DNA of 64,000 nt from Tillandsia leiboldiana (GCA_029204045.2 CM055077.1:17064584-17128583); one strand, 5' to 3'. Shown: positions 36,101 to 42,309, counted from the first letter of the stretch. The notes: generated from the sequence alone by a model not told the origin. Translations and numbers: made by a program.

Positions 36101-38172
36101 ACACCTTTTTCGAGAAAAAGTCGTGGAAAAGGCGTCATGAGGCCAATGAAAAGCACTTCGAAGATCTAATAGCAACGGTAAAAGAGGTTGCTATAGCTAT
36201 CAAAACAAGTGCTACTGCCACTGGAACGACAATTTGTCACCTAGGATTGCTAAGGTCGGAGGTTACTCAAGTGATATTTATGATGCAGCTTACTCTTTTC
36301 TTTATGATAATGAAAAGCAAGGAAGGTTATTTATGTCAAAGCCAACTGCGTCGCGTCGTGCATGGCTTGATAGTTTTGTGGCGAATAATTTTTCAAGATT
36401 TATAGACTTATCTTTAGTTTGTTTAAACTAACTTTCTTACATATTTTGATGGATATAGGAAACTTTTTGGCTACATTTTGGTGGGCACATAATATCATTA
36501 TTATGATGACATTTTGCTATAAGGAAGACGATAAGACTGGTATAGATGTATTAGCTTTAAACCAAACAAAAGTTTATACTTGGCTATTGCTACTAACTCA
36601 TGTGCTTTAACTTCTAATGAATGCAATTTGTTAAAAATTGGATGTTTTATATGTTTGGAGTTGTTTCTATTTTGTTTAATATTGTTGCTATCCAACCATA
36701 TGTAATCTGAAATATATAATTTTATTTTATTTTGTTAAACAAATATGAATATATTTTTGTTTTGTTTGACATCCAATATATATCCGTTAGATCACATGTT
36801 GTCTAACTGCTTGAAATTTTGTTACCAAACGGTAATCATCAAAATTTCACACTTTAAATAATTTATCTTGAAGAAAGTGATTAAATTAAATTTTAAAGGT
36901 ATGAAACAATAAATAATAGTAGTAAAAAAAATAGATAAAAACATTAATGGGGGATTTAATTATTCAATAGGTTGAATTTTATGGGGTAAGTTTATCACTA
37001 TATTTGAGGAGGTGACAGGATCTACTTACATCAAAACAAACAATGGAACTTCAAAAATTAGTTACACTAGCATCAAGTTACATCAAAACAAACAAAAGAA
37101 GTGAGTGAATTTAACTTCGAAGGTGTTCAAGTTACATCAAACTACACTTCAGGGGAACTCAAACACCACTACACTAGAGTTACTTTGGATCTAGAGATTC
37201 ATCAATCCAAACGCACCCTAAGTGTAAACAAACACCACGCTTTGTGCTCGGACTAGCCACGATTTTATTTTTTGTTTCCCAAACATAAGAAAACTTACCT
37301 ATCCAAAACTACTGTTCCTAGTTCATGTGACTAAACAGACAAACAAGAAAAGTGAACAAAATTCAATCTAGTCCCATTCATTCCAAACAAAGAAGTGAGT
37401 GAATTTAACTTTGAAGGTGTTCAAGTTACATCAAACTACACTTCAGGGGAACTCAAACACCACTACACTAGTTACTTTGGATCTAGAGATTCGTCAATCC
37501 AAACGCCTCCTAAGTGTAAACAAACACCACGCTTTGTGCTCGGACTAGCCAAGATTTGATTTTTTGTTTCCCAAACATAAGAAAACTTACCTATCCCAAA
37601 CTACTGTTTCTAATTCATGTGACCAAAGACAAACAAGAAAAGTGAACAAAATTCAATCCAGTCCCATTCATTCCAAACAAAGAATTCAATCCAAATCTAA
37701 TTCATTCAAATTCTGTGAATTGCAAGTTAATTCAAGTCTATCTAGTACCAACAAGTAGGGTCTAGAGAGTAAAAGCACCTGCAAACAGGCTCAGCAATGG
37801 CAATGAGGAAATCGTAGGCCTGCTTGTAGAGTGGCGAGAAAGTTTCAAGGAAGATGCGACCATCGGCACAGGCCCATAGAGGCCGGTTCACATGATCCGG
37901 CTTCAATTCTAGCTTTGTGAAATCCCTCTTCTTGGTCTCTCTCTCCACTTCTTTATTGGAAAATTAAATAAATAAGTTATTCCCCCAAACAATTCCTAAT
38001 TATTTCAAAGAAAGTAATAAAAAAAAAGAATGGGAGATGAAATGGGAATACCGTCTCGGTTATCTTCATCGAAATCATCGGCATCGGCGTAATCATCTTC
38101 ATGGGCAGCACTAGCAGGTCCAGTGGTCTTATGCTTCTTGGTAGGCCGACTCTTTTCACCGTCGCCGACCAT
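3056..38172 (-). CDS. XPB: XPB/ERCC3-type DNA helicase, TFIIH subunit (18 exons, complete)
   Basis: XPB is the 3'-5' DNA translocase of TFIIH. It opens promoters for RNA polymerase II and opens DNA around lesions in nucleotide excision repair, in the nucleus. Exons (minus strand): 38172-38052, 37950-37779, 24333-24111, 24037-23981, 22885-22742, 22655-22575, 20467-20380, 16569-16232, 15965-15890, 15794-15601, 13223-13060, 12980-12908, 12263-12150, 4735-4655, 4508-4449, 3631-3548, 3433-3291, 3146-3056. All introns are GT-AG and all phases agree. The sum is 2304 nt, 767 aa, the size expected for plant XPB. Motifs seen: Walker A PCGAGKS (306-312), DEVH box (407-410, split by intron 8), LTATLVRED with the RED triad (438-440), and motif VI QRLGRILR (606-613). 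The N-terminus is acidic and the C-terminus basic. The start is the first ATG in frame with the conserved region. The gene looks intact despite about 33 kb of intron, mostly transposons. Confidence 0.96.
3291..3433 (-). CDS. XPB: XPB exon 17 (aa 691-737)
   Basis: Encodes VLNAGDDVVGLEQLEEDSDG, a Ser-rich stretch and VVYMEY. Ends in phase 2. Confidence 0.92.
3548..3631 (-). CDS. XPB: XPB exon 16 (aa 663-690)
   Basis: Encodes VITSLPPPDSGAELSYYT and EQLDLLGK. Phase 0 at both ends. Confidence 0.94.
3632..4448. other. XPB intron 15
   Basis: 817 bp, AT-rich, no transposon ends or coding signal recognised. Confidence 0.7.
4449..4508 (-). CDS. XPB: XPB exon 15 (aa 643-662)
   Basis: A 60-nt exon encoding EMYYSTKRQQFLIDQGYSFK, a conserved XPB block. 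Confidence 0.95.
4655..4735 (-). CDS. XPB: XPB exon 14 (aa 616-642)
   Basis: Begins GRLQDRMSGGKEEYNAFFYS and ends STDTQ, continuing directly from the motif VI exon. Confidence 0.95.
5092..6675. mobile_element. hAT-type element, CAAGG family, long form (1584 bp)
   Basis: Termini CAAGGATTAAAATGTCGTGG and, inverted, CAAGGAATTAAGTATCC, with perfect 8-bp target duplication GATCCAAG (5084-5091 and 6676-6683). The subterminal regions are dense in GGCACGATACGGCAC-type motifs. The 1.3-kb middle is AT-rich and non-coding. Confidence 0.9.
6921..7190. repeat. Tandem duplication (about 137-bp unit)
   Basis: Two diverged copies starting CTTAAAATTATTATC, each ending near GTACTCATAAAAGAT. They lie between the hAT element and the gypsy LTR. 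Confidence 0.65.
7468..7811. mobile_element. hAT-type MITE, CAAGG family, short form (344 bp)
   Basis: Termini CAAGGATTTAAGTATCC and, inverted, CAAGGATTTAAGTGCCGTGG. Perfect 8-bp target duplication GTCTAAAC. Inserted in the gypsy 3' LTR, so it is younger than that element. Confidence 0.92.
8810..8998 (-). pseudogene. Gypsy reverse transcriptase fragment
   Basis: Reads LINLQSGYYQLEMLPEDVHQ and YGLCEFTVRPLGL, the RT fingers-palm segment (normally DL.SGY.Q......D..KTAF...G..EF..MPFGL) with several substitutions. Non-functional. Confidence 0.75.
10481..10766. repeat. Tandem duplication in gypsy interior (143-bp unit x2)
   Basis: Both copies run from CTACTCGAAAT to CATCATGTTGTC with only a few differences, so this is a recent duplication inside the old element. 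Confidence 0.85.
11676..11899. mobile_element. Small MITE (GGCTATGATGCTTTTAAAA termini)
   Basis: Ends GAGTCCGGCTATGATGC and, inverted, GAGCCCCTATGCTTTTAAAA. The interior CCCACTAAACCC..GGACCACTATCATC is shared with 48287-48516 and 61555-61698. The right end plus flank is tandemly repeated (about 78 bp) up to 12028. Confidence 0.6.
12150..12263 (-). CDS. XPB: XPB exon 13 (aa 578-615), motifs V and VI
   Basis: Encodes VGDNSIDIPEANVIIQISSH and QEAQRLGRILRAK, with the arginine fingers of motif VI. The 7.4-kb intron 13 follows. Confidence 0.96.
12908..12980 (-). CDS. XPB: XPB exon 12 (aa 553-577)
   Basis: Encodes SHNERTRILHAFKN and VNTIFLSK. Separated from exon 11 by an intron of only 79 nt. Confidence 0.94.
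13060..13223 (-). CDS. XPB: XPB exon 11 (aa 499-552), start of helicase lobe 2
   Basis: Encodes MNPNKFRACEFLIRFHEQQ, then motif IV (DKIIVFADNLFAL), ending YGAT. Phase 2 at the end. Confidence 0.95.
14310..15558. mobile_element. hAT-type element, CAAGG family, long form in intron 10 (1249 bp)
   Basis: Termini CAGGGAATAAAGTGC and, inverted, CAAGGAATAAAGTGC. The 8-bp target duplication is CGCATAAC/CATATAAC (6 of 8, both differences C:G to T:A). Poly-T and CT-rich left part, AT-rich middle, and CGTGCC-type subterminal motifs. No transposase. Confidence 0.85.
15601..15794 (-). CDS. XPB: XPB exon 10 (aa 434-498)
   Basis: Begins ATLVREDERITDLNFL, with the RED triad needed for XPB unwinding, and ends KKENSKKKQ. 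A 1.25-kb hAT element begins 43 nt beyond the donor, inside intron 10. Confidence 0.96.
15890..15965 (-). CDS. XPB: XPB exon 9 (aa 409-433)
   Basis: Starts with VH of the DEVH box and ends KLGLT, the start of motif III. The donor is GTCAGT, less common but still GT. Confidence 0.95.
16232..16569 (-). CDS. XPB: XPB exon 8 (aa 296-408), helicase motifs I to II
   Basis: The largest exon. It holds Walker A (LPCGAGKS), motif Ia (LATNAVSVDQW), the TTYNMVAFGGKRS segment, and the first half of motif II (LLLMDE). The DEVH box is completed in exon 9. Confidence 0.97.
16670..17770. mobile_element. AT-rich MITE-like insertion in XPB intron 7
   Basis: A 1.1-kb block of repeated AATTTGAATTT/AAATTCAAATT permutations. 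It is flanked by GGTG..CAGAATCAGAAT-type sequence on the left and, inverted, by GTGTTTAGTGCAGAAT on the right. Similar in texture to 24516-25155. Termini are not precise enough to name a superfamily. Confidence 0.4.
18427..18823. repeat. Tandem duplication (about 197-bp unit x2)
   Basis: Two close copies beginning ATTATTTTAGTTTATTTTCC and ending TTTGTAACAACCTCC, just upstream of the copia RT scrap. Confidence 0.85.
19581..19914. mobile_element. hAT-type MITE, CAAGG family, short form (334 bp)
   Basis: Termini CAAGGATTTAAGTGCCGTGG and, inverted, CAAGGATTTAAGTATCC. Perfect 8-bp target duplication GCCAAGAA (19573-19580, 19915-19922). Splits the copia RNase H frame. Close relative of 7468-7811 in opposite orientation. 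Confidence 0.93.
20380..20467 (-). CDS. XPB: XPB exon 7 (aa 267-295)
   Basis: Encodes VNPDLNMELKP, then the Q-motif-like RPYQEKSLSKMFGN. It ends one base into the Gly codon that exon 8 completes. Confidence 0.94.
20468..22574. other. XPB intron 6
   Basis: 2.1 kb, AT-rich. No transposon ends, RNA gene or coding signal that I can support. Confidence 0.6.
22575..22655 (-). CDS. XPB: XPB exon 6 (aa 240-266)
   Basis: Encodes VENVKQRCLPNALNFPMLEE and YDFRNDT, the stretch leading to the helicase core. Length 81 nt, phase 0 at both ends. Confidence 0.94.
22742..22885 (-). CDS. XPB: XPB exon 5 (aa 192-239)
   Basis: A 144-nt exon ending in the conserved EKETHSFEIDPAQ. Its acceptor region is tandemly duplicated just upstream (see 22851-23000). 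Confidence 0.92.
22851..23000. repeat. 75-bp tandem duplication of the XPB exon 5 acceptor region
   Basis: The true acceptor TTTGTAG/GATTCT at 22886 and its flanks recur 75 bp upstream in the transcript (AG at 22961) as TTTGTAG/GATTCTCTAGAGG. The decoy start would read DSLEAEAFKIGKF and meet an in-frame TAG exactly at the true acceptor. Confidence 0.85.
23001..23980. other. Rest of XPB intron 4
   Basis: Unique-looking AT-rich intron sequence. No further feature seen. Confidence 0.5.
23981..24037 (-). CDS. XPB: XPB exon 4 (aa 173-191)
   Basis: A 57-nt exon encoding VLKTLLKDEVISRARILPE, flanked by AAG acceptor and GTAATT donor. It lies in the variable linker after the N-terminal domain. Confidence 0.9.
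24111..24333 (-). CDS. XPB: XPB exon 3 (aa 98-172)
   Basis: Resumes at the Arg codon, then PESMHEYNLTPHSLYAAVSV and the HASTANYGKVKLVL block. These follow exon 2 directly in XPB proteins, which proves the junction across the giant intron. Confidence 0.96.
24516..25155. mobile_element. Harbinger/Tourist-type MITE, AT-rich, end displaced by LTR insertion
   Basis: Starts TAA/GGGACATTTGGTTT. The other end CAAACCAAACAT is cut at 25155 by the outer LTR and resumes as CATGCCC/TAA at 31217-31226. The middle is AAATTTGAATT-type low complexity. A TAA target site is on both sides, and the right TAA is shared with the next Harbinger element. Confidence 0.65.
25455..25640. repeat. Cluster of GACCGGACC / GGTCCGGACC motifs in LTR
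   Basis: At least seven copies of (A)GACCGGACC(TT) or its inverse lie within 190 bp of the outer LTR. The full motif is a palindrome. Confidence 0.7.
27974..28042. repeat. 21-bp minisatellite (three units)
   Basis: ATCGCCGGGCCGCCGCAGGG-type unit repeated with 21-bp period inside the inner solo LTR. Confidence 0.9.
30356..30401 (+). other. LTR hairpin, copy C with paired changes
   Basis: CCAGTAGGTACAA pairs with TTGTACCCACTGG. The G-C pair of copies A and B is replaced by A-T on both sides of the stem. Confidence 0.7.
31170..31860. repeat. 354-bp tandem duplication spanning LTR end, MITE end and Harbinger 5' end
   Basis: 31170-31506 and 31526-31860 are near-identical. Each copy runs from GTGTGCGTGCCTGAATC through the LTR end GCGTGACA and the TAA site into the Harbinger terminus GGGG(C/T)CGTTTGGTTTG and ends TCTCCTTCTCCTCAC. 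Confidence 0.9.
32820..35093 (+). pseudogene. Harbinger transposase (DDE nuclease), interrupted and frameshifted
   Basis: Pieces in order: EEQLAMFLLTVGHHTKN (about 33060), GLMDGTH split by the hAT insertion, RIAARFRGRKGLTQNVMAAI (about 34325), YYLVDAGNTTMHGFLAPYH (about 34630), and LFNLRHASLKSKVERSFGIL (34736 on). The order and motifs are those of the DDE_Tnp_4 nuclease of PIF/Harbinger. At least one frame change separates the last two pieces. Confidence 0.85.
33382..34300. mobile_element. hAT-type element inside the Harbinger transposase (919 bp)
   Basis: Termini CTATGAAGCACGAATAC and, inverted, CTATGTTGCACAGATACG. The 8-bp target duplication is GATGGCAC/AATGGCAC (7 of 8). Subterminal repeats of GTATCGGATACG type. 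Removing it restores the GLMDGTHIEAKVL reading of the transposase. Confidence 0.88.
35340..36431 (+). pseudogene. Harbinger second ORF, Myb/SANT-like DNA-binding protein (broken)
   Basis: Fragments in shifted frames: GWNEELKMITLEGQTCATYV then NPKVADVLNKPIKHYDA, the signature of the Myb/SANT-like partner protein of Harbinger elements. Further on, YDAAYSFLYDNEKQGRLF and ASRRAWLDSFV. Premature stops prevent a full product. Confidence 0.65.
37090..37682. repeat. About 295-bp tandem duplication at the Harbinger 3' end
   Basis: 37090-37384 and 37385-37682 both run from AGAAGTGAGTGAATTTAACT through CCAAACGC(A/C)(C/T)CCTAAGTG into flanking sequence ending CATTCATTCCAAACAAAG. Confidence 0.88.
37779..37950 (-). 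CDS. XPB: XPB exon 2 (aa 41-97)
   Basis: Carries the conserved block KRDFTKLELKPDH and PLWACADGRIFLETFSPLY, part of the N-terminal damage-recognition-like region. It ends in phase 2 inside the Arg codon of VCR. The 13.4-kb intron 2 follows. Confidence 0.95.
38052..38172 (-). CDS. XPB: XPB exon 1 (aa 1-40)
   Basis: Begins ATGGTCGGCGAC. It encodes a lysine-rich then Asp-rich low-complexity leader ending DEDNRD, and the GT donor follows directly. An AG sits immediately before the ATG, so this could also be the first coding exon after a 5'UTR intron. A second, slightly longer version of this exon lies at about 42.2 kb. Confidence 0.9.
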
Positions 38173-38484
38173 CTCAATGTATATATCACATTCATTAAAG
38201 CAATATAGTCAACAAACAAATTCACCGACAGGTCTGATGTCGAAACGTCTATAGCCAATGCAAACAAGTAATGATATATAAAAAAGGATAATATATGTGA
38301 ATTATAAAGAACAAAACCAGAAAAGGTGATGTCACATGTTAATTTCCTCAAGAGCAAAAATATTTGTTTAGTTCTAGGAGATGTCAATAACAATCAAAAC
38401 ATTAGGAAAAAAGCTGCTGCTAGAAAGGGGAAAAAAAATGTAACTCAACAAAATTATTGTGGATCATAAACCATTTGTTTTTAC

Positions 38485-39019
38485 CTTGAAGATCTGGAAC
38501 ACCAGATGCTGCAACAAGAGCTCGATGGACGAGAGGATCTAACTTGTGCACCTGGTTGGCAAGCATGCTAATTATGAAGATTTCAACTATAACTATTATT
38601 TAAATAAGCTTCATTATACTGCATTTTCCTGCAGTTTTTTTTTAAAAAATCCGAAACTTAAAAGCATAAACCAGTAAACATCATGGCAAAGAAATGATTC
38701 CAGTTTCAATGCTGTTTCATTTAAATGAGCTATGAGGACTATACGACAATACCACAGATATTCTCTACTAAGAAGCAACATGTACTAAAAAACATATATA
38801 TCACCTCCACAGCTGCACCAGGCACTGCACTAAGAACTTCTTCAGCTTTTTCCAAGGACGACGGAGGAAAAATCCATACCCTAAGGATGTTAAGAAAATA
38901 AGTTAACACTTCCATTAAATCTAGACGCACACAACAAGCTTCATAACGTGTGGTAAAGATCACCTTTCTTTTCCATTCCAGGTTGCTATTGGAATTTTAT
39001 GAAAAGCATCTACAAGAAT
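38485..39019 (-). pseudogene. SMARCAL1-like HARP-domain remnant (three exons)
   Basis: Three exons with good splice sites: 39019-38964, 38880-38805 and 38551-38485. Joined in one frame they read ILVDAFHKIPIATWNGKER, VWIFPPSSLEKAEEVLSAVP and VHKLDPLVHRALVAASGVPD. This is the HARP domain of the SMARCAL1/HARP annealing helicases, which rewind RPA-bound DNA at stalled forks. No upstream HARP exon and no SNF2 helicase exons are found; XPB begins 313 nt further on. Phase at the last donor is 1, so splicing to the AG before the XPB ATG would not keep the XPB frame. The exons look undamaged, so they could still be part of a transcript. Alternative: a real short gene or a 5' leader of XPB. Confidence 0.7.
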
Positions 39020-39236
39020 CTGGATAATTGAAAAAAAAATAACCTATAAAGAGGTGTAATTTAGAAAGAAATTTTTCAGCAATAAACAATCCTGGATGGT
39101 TCAGCAACAAACTAATGCCTCATACAAAGGCTTAAATACATAGCCTAAAGAAAATAACCTACCAGATCTGGAGAAATACAAATCAGATCTCGGCAAATCT
39201 CGTTAATAATTCGCGAAATTGAGGAGAGAGATCAAA

Positions 39237-39470
39237 CCTTTTGAATAGTCGGTGAATCGAAATAATGAGAATCGAATCCGAGAGAGAGAGGCCGCGGCAG
39301 CGGAGCCGGAGTGCGGAACACTAACCCTAGATCGTCGTCGTCGCCGGAGGAGGAGGAGGAGGTGGGGGGGATCGAGCTCGGAGAGGGGGAGGAGGGAAAT
39401 AAGGGAGAGAGCTCGGAGAGGGGGAGGAGGGAAATAAGGGGGGGGCGGAACGCGTGAGGTGTCCGCGGAG
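39237..39470 (-). promoter_or_regulatory. GC-rich promoter/5'UTR block upstream of HARP remnant and XPB
   Basis: A CT-rich and GC-rich block on the minus strand with CTAGGGTTAG, CCGGCGACGACGACG and a TCTCTCTC run, typical of plant 5' leaders. A donor-like AAAAG/GTTTGATC at about 39237 would close a first non-coding exon. No TATA box is seen. It could serve the HARP exons or XPB. Which one is inferred from position only. Confidence 0.5.
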
Positions 39471-39479
39471 GAGGGGAGG

Positions 39480-39720
39480 GTTGGGTTTGCTTTGTTGTTA
39501 GGTTAAAATTTTGAAATTTAAAAATTTTAAAAATTATAATTTGAAAATTAAAATATATAATTTTAAATTTTTAAATTTTCTTAAAATTTTAAATTTTAAA
39601 TTTTAAATTTTTAAATTTTATCTTAAAATTTAAAATTTAAATTTAAATTTTAAAATTAAAAATTTTAAATTTTAAATTTTTAAATTTTGATTTTAAAAAT
39701 CAAAATCACTTCTTAAATGT
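39480..39720. repeat. AT-only low-complexity tract
   Basis: A run built from AAATTT/TTTAAA permutations with almost no G or C. It abuts the promoter-like block on the side away from XPB. No coding potential. Confidence 0.6.
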
Positions 39721-39915
39721 TCTATTGAGCCAAATGCCCAAAACCAATTTTCAAATAATACCCAAACATCCATTTATTTAACATAAAATTATGCGTCGGT
39801 AAAAATTTTAAGTTTAAAATAATTTTCGCTAAATCACTATTTATAATTATTTAATAACGGCAATTTCATAATTGTCACTATTAAATTGCCAACAAAAACT
39901 TATTTTGTTGTAGTG
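39721..39915. mobile_element. CACTA-type terminus (one end only)
   Basis: Ends TTTTGTTGTAGTG, the reverse of CACTACAACAAAA, which is the terminus style of CACTA/EnSpm elements. AT-rich subterminal sequence precedes it. The partner end was not found, so this is a remnant or a chance match. Confidence 0.4.
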
Positions 39916-40235
39916 GGGTTCCGATGGCGAGTAGCGAACGCCCTGGGAGGGTTCCGATCCGATGGCGACTTGGCGAGCGCGCACGGCCCGGGGTTTCCAA
40001 ACTTCCTATCCGATGGCTATCGCACGCGGCACAAGTTCCGATCCGATCGAGCGCATGCGGCCTGGCGGGCGGGGTGGGAGGAGGCGGGGTAGGAAGGGTT
40101 CCGATCCGATTTAGCGCATGTAGCCTGGTGGGCGGGGTGGGAGAAAGCGGGGTGGGAGGAGGCCTGGTGGGCGAGGTCGAAGGAGGCGGGGTGGGAGGAG
40201 GGGAGGAGGCGGGGTGCGAGATGAGATAAGAAAAA
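39916..40235. repeat. GC-rich block with repeated short motifs
   Basis: TTCCGATCCGAT and GGCGGGGTGGGAGG recur several times within 320 bp. Open frames on both strands are Gly/Arg- or Pro-rich shadows of this composition. No gene is recognised. About 570 bp of unremarkable sequence follows to 40805. Confidence 0.5.
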
Positions 40236-40804
40236 AAAATCCTGAGTAAATGGATCGGGTTGCGGTTCAAATCAAATCTCAGCCGTTCTTGAATAATAAA
40301 GAAGATTCACTGTAGTCAGCAGTCTGTTGCAGAAGAACAGTAAAGTCAGCATACAACATTTATGCGCTCAGCCAAATCCCTAATCCAATTTTAAGGTCGG
40401 ACTTAACGAGACTTGCGGATCTTGGTCGTTATCAGATTTAAAGGAACGCAAAGTTTTTCGGGTAAGGAAGCTCATATAGTTCTTGTCTTTCTATCTCCAT
40501 TTTGCATTTTTGAGGTTAAAGGTGTCTGCGCAGCCCTAAGTCAAATTTATTTGAGAGTGCGTGAGAAGTGAGAACATAGAAGAGAAGGTGAAAGTGGGGG
40601 TGGGGTGGGGTGCTGTGAGCCAAATAGGATTTTTTTTTTTTTTTCTTCTTTGAACAAGTAAAGATTTATTTCGGGTTTTTTTTTTTAATTACCCCTCTAA
40701 AAAATTTTAATTTTAAAAATAATTTTATAAATTTTGAAATTACAAAATTAGTCCTATCTGTCACGCGTGCACCAGTATGTGCTACGCGGGCGGGCTGGGG
40801 CTGA

Positions 40805-40935
40805 GATGGTTTAAGTTGAACACGGTGAATGGTTCACCATGTTCAAACACGGGGAATCATTCACCGTGTTCAAACACGGGGAATACGGTGAACCATTCTT
40901 CGTATTCAAACACGGTGAATGATTCCCCGTGCTCG
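40805..40935. repeat. Tandem imperfect palindromes of the GGTGAATGATTCACC type
   Basis: Four or five copies of a unit like ACGGTGAATGATTCACCGTG separated by TTCAAACACGG. Each unit is self-complementary. A diverged array of the same kind is at 2465-2605, on the other side of the XPB locus. Confidence 0.6.
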
Positions 40936-40947
40936 ATCCGCTATACA

Positions 40948-41955
40948 TAGGGGTGTAAAACGGGTCGGGCGGCCCGGCACGGTTCCGGGTCGTGCTGTGG
41001 CCCGGCACGGCTACTGTAGCTTCGTGCCGGGCCAGGCTCGGTTCGGCTCCTCGGGCCGTGCTGGGTCGCCTCTTTGGGGCTTGTCAGCACGGCCCGGCAC
41101 GGCTCGTAGCGGGCTTGGGCCGTGCCAGGCCGAAGAGTAAGTCGTGGCCCGGCACGGCACGACCCGACTTTTTTAAAAAAAAATAAAAAATGAAATTTAT
41201 TACGTGACTTTTTTTAATGTGACTTTTTAAAAAACAAAATAAAAAATGATGTAACGAAGACAAAATAATGTTGATTTTTTTATTATTATTGTTTGCTAGT
41301 TGGCTTTGTAAATCATGCTATTTTATTCAAATATATTTCTAATTAAATTATATAATATGATTAATTCGAGATTTATGTATTTTTTATAATTATTATTTGT
41401 TTAGAATATTAATTTCTATTCAAATAGTAAAAATTATGAAAAAAATGTAATATTAATTTTATATTAAAGTTGGTTATTGGTCAAAAAAATTAAAATTAAA
41501 AAATTAATATAAAAAATTTATATAATTAAAAAGTTAAAATTATTGTTCTCTAAAATTTAATGATATTAAAAAGTTAAATTTATTTTTGGTATTTTAGTTT
41601 TATTTTCTAATTTATAAAATTTTTAAAATAATTTTAAGGAGTCGGCATAATTGTGTAAAGAAAATTATGAGTCAAAAATTATAGATTAAAAACAAGTTAT
41701 CTTTTATTTTTAAAAAAATAATTTTTAGAACAAAAAAAGTACAAAAAAAAAGACATGAAAAAAACTGGAAAAAAAAACTGGGCCGGCACGAAGCACGACC
41801 CGTGCTGGGCGGGCCAGGGGCGGGGCCGGGCCTCTTCCTTTGAAAGAATGGCCCAGCCCGGATTTAAATCCGGGCCGGGCCGGGCTGACCCCTGGCCCAT
41901 TCGGCACGGTTAATGTGGGTCGTGCCGGCCCGGCACGGCCCACATTACACCCCTA
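40948..41955. mobile_element. hAT-type non-autonomous element, TAGGGGTGTAA termini
   Basis: Inverted termini TAGGGGTGTAA..TTACACCCCTA and a perfect 8-bp target duplication GCTATACA on both sides (40940-40947, 41956-41963). The ends are rich in GCCCGGCACGG-type motifs and the middle is AT-rich and non-coding. Size 1008 bp. Confidence 0.88.
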
Positions 41956-41963
41956 GCTATACA

Positions 41964-42108
41964 ATTCCTTCTTCCTTTTCTTCTTTCACTTTCTTCTTTC
42001 TTCGCGCTCTCTCTCTGTTCTCTCTTTCTCTCTCACTAGATCTCTCTCTCTCTCGTCGTCGTCGTCGCCGTCGTCCCCACCGCCGGCCCCACCCCGGTGC
42101 TGCATTGC
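41964..42108. repeat. CT-rich and GTC-repeat stretch
   Basis: Pyrimidine-rich TTCTTTC and CTCTCTCT runs followed by (GTC)n and CCGCCGG. It resembles a plant 5' leader but has no supported gene. Its CT end is the left border of the XPB exon 1 duplicate. Confidence 0.45.
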
Positions 42109-42309
42109 TCTCTCTCTCCACTTCTTTATTGAAAAATTAAATAAATAAGTTATTCCCCCAAATAATTCCTAATTATTTCAAAGAAAGTAATAAAAAAAGA
42201 GAAATGGGAGATGAAATGGGAATACCGTCTCGGTTATCTTCATCGAAATCATCAGCATCGGCGTAATCATCTTCATCAACATAATGGGCAGCCCTAGCAG
42301 GTCAAGTGG
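42109..42309 (-). pseudogene. Partial duplicate of XPB exon 1, intron 1 and edge of exon 2
   Basis: Matches 37936-38127 at roughly 95% by eye, in the same orientation, including the exon 1 donor and intron 1 acceptor. On the minus strand the exon portion reads like the XPB leader but has three extra codons after the AAH residues (YVD) before EDDYADADD. It lacks the ATG and most of exon 2. An LTR element starts exactly at its right edge, so the copy was probably cut by that insertion. The left border falls in a CTCTCTCT run shared by both places. Confidence 0.88.

Larger units (their letters stand above)
31227..37218 (+). mobile_element. PIF/Harbinger DNA transposon, decayed (about 6 kb)
   Basis: Inverted termini GGGGCCGTTTGGTTTG and GGGTGCGTTTGGATTG bracketed by TAA on both sides. 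Encodes a broken DDE nuclease (about 32820-35090) and a second Myb/SANT-like frame (35340-36430). A hAT element sits in the nuclease gene. Both ends are duplicated in tandem. Confidence 0.85.
24334..37778. other. XPB intron 2 (13.4 kb, nested transposons)
   Basis: Donor GTTTGCAG/GTGCTT, acceptor GGTGTAG/GCCGGAG. Contents in order: Harbinger-type MITE, outer solo LTR, inner solo LTR, Harbinger element containing a hAT element, and duplicated Harbinger ends. Confidence 0.95.

Noticed and set aside
38052..39019. In-frame HARP-XPB fusion protein
   Set aside because: The last HARP donor is phase 1, while the AG before the XPB ATG would need phase 0, so the simplest splice shifts the frame.
39881..40270. 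Pro-rich frame and its Gly/Arg-rich reverse frames
   Set aside because: Driven by repeated GC-rich motifs; no start context, splice sites or domain supports a gene.
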